The notes below the pieces were generated by a model that did no database searches, was not told where the DNA came from, and saw nothing but the letters and a program-made list of their open reading frames with translations. Shown here in pieces: positions 60,456-64,000 of a stretch of 64,000 nt of DNA (the stretch's first letter is position 1; each line of letters starts with the position of its first letter). Origin of the DNA: Brachynemurus nebulosus (lineage: Eukaryota > Arthropoda > Insecta > Neuroptera > Myrmeleontidae); contig JAPWDM010000016.1 in the NCBI GenBank assembly GCA_035578155.1, positions 12,444,608 through 12,508,607 of the forward strand. Reading direction: 5' to 3'. A program made the position numbers and the translations under genes.

Positions 60456-62460
60456 AGCGAAAAAGAATTTTAATTAAAATATAAAAAATTTGATGATAAT
60501 TAAAGGCATTGATTGTTATCAATGGTTATTACGTGATTTCTTTTGATTAACTGGTACACATACATATTTGTATTTGAATGGTTCTCCAGGTTGTGGGTAT
60601 GTATCTTTGGGGTTGAATGGTTTTTTGGAGGGTGCATGAGCGTTTAGGTAAAAGAATTCGCAGAAGTCGCTCTAGGTGTCCTTGAGCTTTAGAGTGGAGC
60701 AGTGGAAGGTTTTCTGTGGATCTTTCCCCTCAACCAAAATGCACCTCCAATCGCTACTTAAAAGAAAATTGAAAATTGGAAATAAATAAAATCCTTTTCT
60801 CGACCACAATTTACAATTTATTTACAATGTTGGTTTAGTGGCAGAACCACTATTAGTGATAACATTCGAATTTTACAAAATCGCTCGAAAATATAATTAA
60901 AACAATCATTTCGGTTTTACAAAAGAGTTGCGAGAACGGATGATTGCAAACTCTAAACCAAATAATTAAACCAGGCAAAATCCGAGTGTGCAACCCTTCG
61001 TTCGCTTTGGATAACCTTAAAACCTACGAGAAAAATAACATGTTATAACAAATCAAAATTTCGTAATGATTTTAATATGATTAAATTAAAGCGAAATAGC
61101 AAATAAATCTATCTTACAAATATATAATTTGATTAATTATTATTTATATTTTTCTTTTTATTTATTTATTTATTCATTTATTTATTTATTCCCTTTTTTG
61201 TTTTTAATACTACAATTGGCAAGTAACGTAAATTATAATAAAGATAAATTGATAAAATTGCGTTACAGAGTAATCATTGTAATCTAAGCACTTCGATGCG
61301 ATTAAACTAAAGGACACTTGAAGATAAAATATTTGTACTTAACTACTCTTAACCAAAAAACATTAATTGTAATAAATAAAGATTTCGCAATTAAATGCTA
61401 TTTAAAATATGACTAAATTGTATTTTAAAATAAATTTAACGTTATAAATTTGTAATTTTGGTTTTCTATTTTATCGAAAATTATACCTAAAACTATTCTG
61501 AAATCCCTTAAACACGTGCCTTAAAAAATCCTTATATCACAATAATCGAAACAAAATATAATTTGGCATAACGTGCTTCCTTAAACTACCATATTTCGCC
61601 ACGCCCAAAAAAATCATTATTATTATTTATAATATCTCAATAACAAAGGAAATTTATTATATAATAGCCTAAGCTGAATTTATCAAGAAATATGGAAATT
61701 TTCGTATTTGGTGAAAATCATTCAACACAGACAAAATGGATAATTCTTAAAACTAAAGAAAATACGATAACTTAAATACTACTTGAAATTTTGACCGCTG
61801 GCAAATCTTTATTTTATTTCCCCCCAATGCAGGTCAGCTGCACCGGCGATGGAATTATTTGCACAGTACGGCACACAAATACCACAAAAATTTCTTAAAC
61901 TACATTTAAACTACCATTATATCATTTTTACTTAAAATAATTGATTTAAATTAACTAAAGTGTGTGTGTGTTGAATAATTTTCACTGTATTACACCATTT
62001 AAATTAAAATTAGGATACTCATCTTGTATTGTAGCCCGGAATAAAATCCATTTTTTTTTTTTTTTTTTTATAATTTATTGAACAATTACTTGGTGATCCT
62101 CTCGGATCGCCAGTCGGCGTAAGAGAGAATAATAATTTTTGTCCCCATCTTATGCAAAAAACTTGTTTTTTTTTTTTTTTAAATTGTTTTTTTTTTTATG
62201 TTACATAATTATAAGATTTATTTTTAAGTTTTAAATAAAATATTATAATTTAATTTAGCAAAGAGATAAACCGTATCAGAAAACTTTCGGTGCATCTAGA
62301 TAGACGTCACCTAAATGTCAATTTTATTCCAAATATTTGTGAAAATTCATTGATTTTTACATTTGATTTTTCTTTTTTTGATTTTGATAGAGAAATATAT
62401 AGGTACTTTAAGATTTTACCTCTAGTGACGAAATCGCCGTTCAATAACACATAACTACGT

Positions 62461-62540
<80 letters not shown>

Positions 62541-62663
62541 TTTAGTGAATATCATTTTCGTAGTCTAGGGACCTCAAAACATATTTCTGTTATGATCCCG
62601 GGCTTAGGTCGCGTCATCACACCTGCTGTAAAAGCTGAATTTCGAGTTTTCGAAATTCGCTAA
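60108..62663 (+). repeat. INE-like copy split by a 2 kb insertion in its (TA)n core
   Basis: 5' half: TTTTCTCGAAAAATACTTAAC, GGGCATCCGATATGTCTGG, TTCGAAAGTTATCGTGGCG, (TA)n to 60452. 3' half: (TA)n 62464-62537, CCCGGGCTTAGGTCGCG, hairpin GAATTTCGA/TCGAAATTC (62637-62658), GCTAA. The halves match the continuous copies at 13083 and 25577. Confidence 0.7.
60453..62463. mobile_element. Unclassified 2 kb insertion in a (TA)n tract
   Basis: Starts TGTAGCGAAAAAG and ends CTACGTTAC. It is AT-rich with no open frame above 60 codons. GC-richer islands at 60580-60740 and 61820-61880, T-runs near 62050 and 62170. LTR-like TG start, but no second LTR or coding is visible. Confidence 0.4.
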
Positions 62664-63000
62664 AAAGTCTACACATGGCCATAGCCAAACGGAATACTCT
62701 GTATAGGTACAAATGAGTTATGTGACATATCGTGGGCCGGCCTGTCACTGTGTAAAACTACTTTCCTGGCAAGTGGCCTAACCTCGTCTTTTCAAGTGGT
62801 TTATGGCAGAAGACGTACCGAGCGGCTTCAAACCTGTACATTGGGAGTATTCGAACAGAAGTTTGGGAGCCCTACCGGTAGCGATTTCTGGCAGATCCCT
62901 TGGTAGATTGCCGAAATAAGGTAGCCCGAAGTGCACCCTCGAGAATGCCCGCTGTTTTTAGATATCAACATCTAAGAACATTTCAGTCCCTTTTTGAAAT
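62664..63000 (+). other. GC-richer segment of unknown nature
   Basis: Less AT-rich than its surroundings. A 39-codon frame starts ATGGCAGAAGACGTACCGAG (62805). I do not recognise it; a SINE body or gene relic are possible. 63000-63650 is AT-rich with nothing seen. Confidence 0.3.
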
Positions 63001-63651
63001 CCTGCCAGAACTTAAACACTTTTTTATTTTTTATAATTCTGTGTAACAAGAAATATTTATTTAAAATTTTTGAGTTTATAATAAATATATAAATTACTAC
63101 ATAAATGAACTAATTTATTTATAATTTTTTAATTTTAAAATCAATTTTAACAATTAAAATCTTTAAAAATCAATTTTAAATAGATAAATTAAAAATATTA
63201 TTGAAATAGATAAATTAAAAATACTAAATTTCTTTCTTCTCCATAGAACGTTTTAATTTAATAATTCAAATTTACCGTTTCACATTTTCGAATATTAATT
63301 TGAATCTTGTTCATCACGAAGTAGTTTTGTTGCGTCTTTATAGGTGTCAGCGGTGTCAGCACTATTAAATATTAAAACTGGGATGAAAACAATGCAAAAA
63401 TATAACAAAAATAGTGTACCCACAGAATATAACAGAAGGAATGCTACTATCTCTATACTACTGAAACCAGTGTAACCACAAATGATAGAAAATATCCCAC
63501 GAATATATTATATATGTTCACTCGGTTTAGCGTGTGTTAGTGTGATGTATGTTGTGTGTATGAGTGAGGTAAACCATCTTGCATACGTATATACATAATA
63601 CTATACACGTATGTATGTGGTACGTATACCGTATTAATTCGACGGTTACAA

Positions 63652-63970
63652 TGCTGGCGTTCCAGACGAAAATTTTGTTAGCCTAACGTTAGCTAATAAA
63701 GCTTTCACCGTTACAAACTAGAGGGCACGCATTCAAAAAATTAATATACATTATATATTAAACAACAATTTCTAACATGGTAACTGATTATTTTTATTCC
63801 ATAATTTTTAAATGTGGCTGTACTTCAGAAATTAAGTATTTATACCGTGAAAAACCGTGAAAAAATATTTAACGTGCATTAATTTTTGAATCAGAGCCCT
63901 CTGTTTTGTAACGGTGAAAGCTCCGTTAGCTAACGTTAGGTTAACAAAATTTTCGTCTGGAACGCCAGCA
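63652..63970. mobile_element. 319-bp MITE with 75-bp inverted repeats
   Basis: Ends TGCTGGCGTTCCAGACG and CGTCTGGAACGCCAGCA. Arms continue through TTAGCTAACGTTAGGTTAAC-like and CTTTCACCGTTAC to AGAGGGC. No coding; target duplication unclear. Confidence 0.85.
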
Positions 63971-64000
63971 ATATGACTATACAATGACAACAATTGAACT

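Overview
This is an AT-rich, gene-poor stretch of animal nuclear DNA, almost certainly from an insect. The grounds are the transposon mix (BEL/Pao, Tc1/mariner, hAT, piggyBac and Helentron-like debris, foldback elements), TATA boxes followed about 28-32 bp later by an arthropod-type TCAGT initiator, and repeats carrying TTAGG-like motifs. No ribosomal RNA, mitochondrial or bacterial features are seen. I cannot name the species. Nearly everything here is mobile-element sequence, much of it nested, and I see no complete ordinary host gene.

Positions 1-10,560 hold the most interesting unit, a composite virus-like or Maverick/adintovirus-like element. A broken gene (714-202, minus) belongs to a mobile-element-associated family starting D-x-Q-G-F. 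A small unidentified gene (9704-9306, minus) has a clean TATA/initiator promoter. Between them lies a 7.9 kb block bounded by long inverted arms of about 1.83 kb (1340-3166 and 7373-9207). Its centre carries two C2H2 zinc-finger genes (3701-4657 and 5890-7023) around a 1 kb minisatellite. The first protein looks like the N-terminal part of a larger element protein whose C-terminal half, a protein-primed DNA polymerase in relatives I remember, is missing. A second, inverted and broken copy of the left part (arm plus D-x-Q-G-F gene) lies at 28,166-30,600.

From 11,300 to 31,000 are short interspersed elements with a (TA)n core and a terminal hairpin (Helentron/INE-like), a 12.5 kb unit with 1.3-1.4 kb inverted arms (13,083-25,577), a broken gag-like reading frame (18,419-19,519), MITEs and tRNA-derived repeats. 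An apparent first coding exon with a signal peptide and a perfect splice donor sits at 31,055-31,321 and is the best candidate for host coding sequence.

From 32,780 to 42,000 are a BEL/Pao integrase relic split by a hAT MITE with an exact 8-bp target duplication, a Tc1/mariner relic with unusually long inverted repeats (34,191-35,549), a 1.1 kb foldback (38,873-39,966) and a pogo-like MITE (41,197-41,514).

From 42,770 to 53,900 is a family of 3 kb non-coding elements with 480-bp inverted repeats, present as two nearly identical inverted copies around further foldbacks. From 54,535 to the end are another INE-like copy, a 3.27 kb palindromic satellite element (55,846-59,112) flanked by a 13-bp direct repeat, a 2 kb insertion inside a (TA)n tract, and a terminal MITE.

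Family names come from memory of conserved motifs, not from searches. Boundaries of repeats were read by eye and may be off by a few bases.
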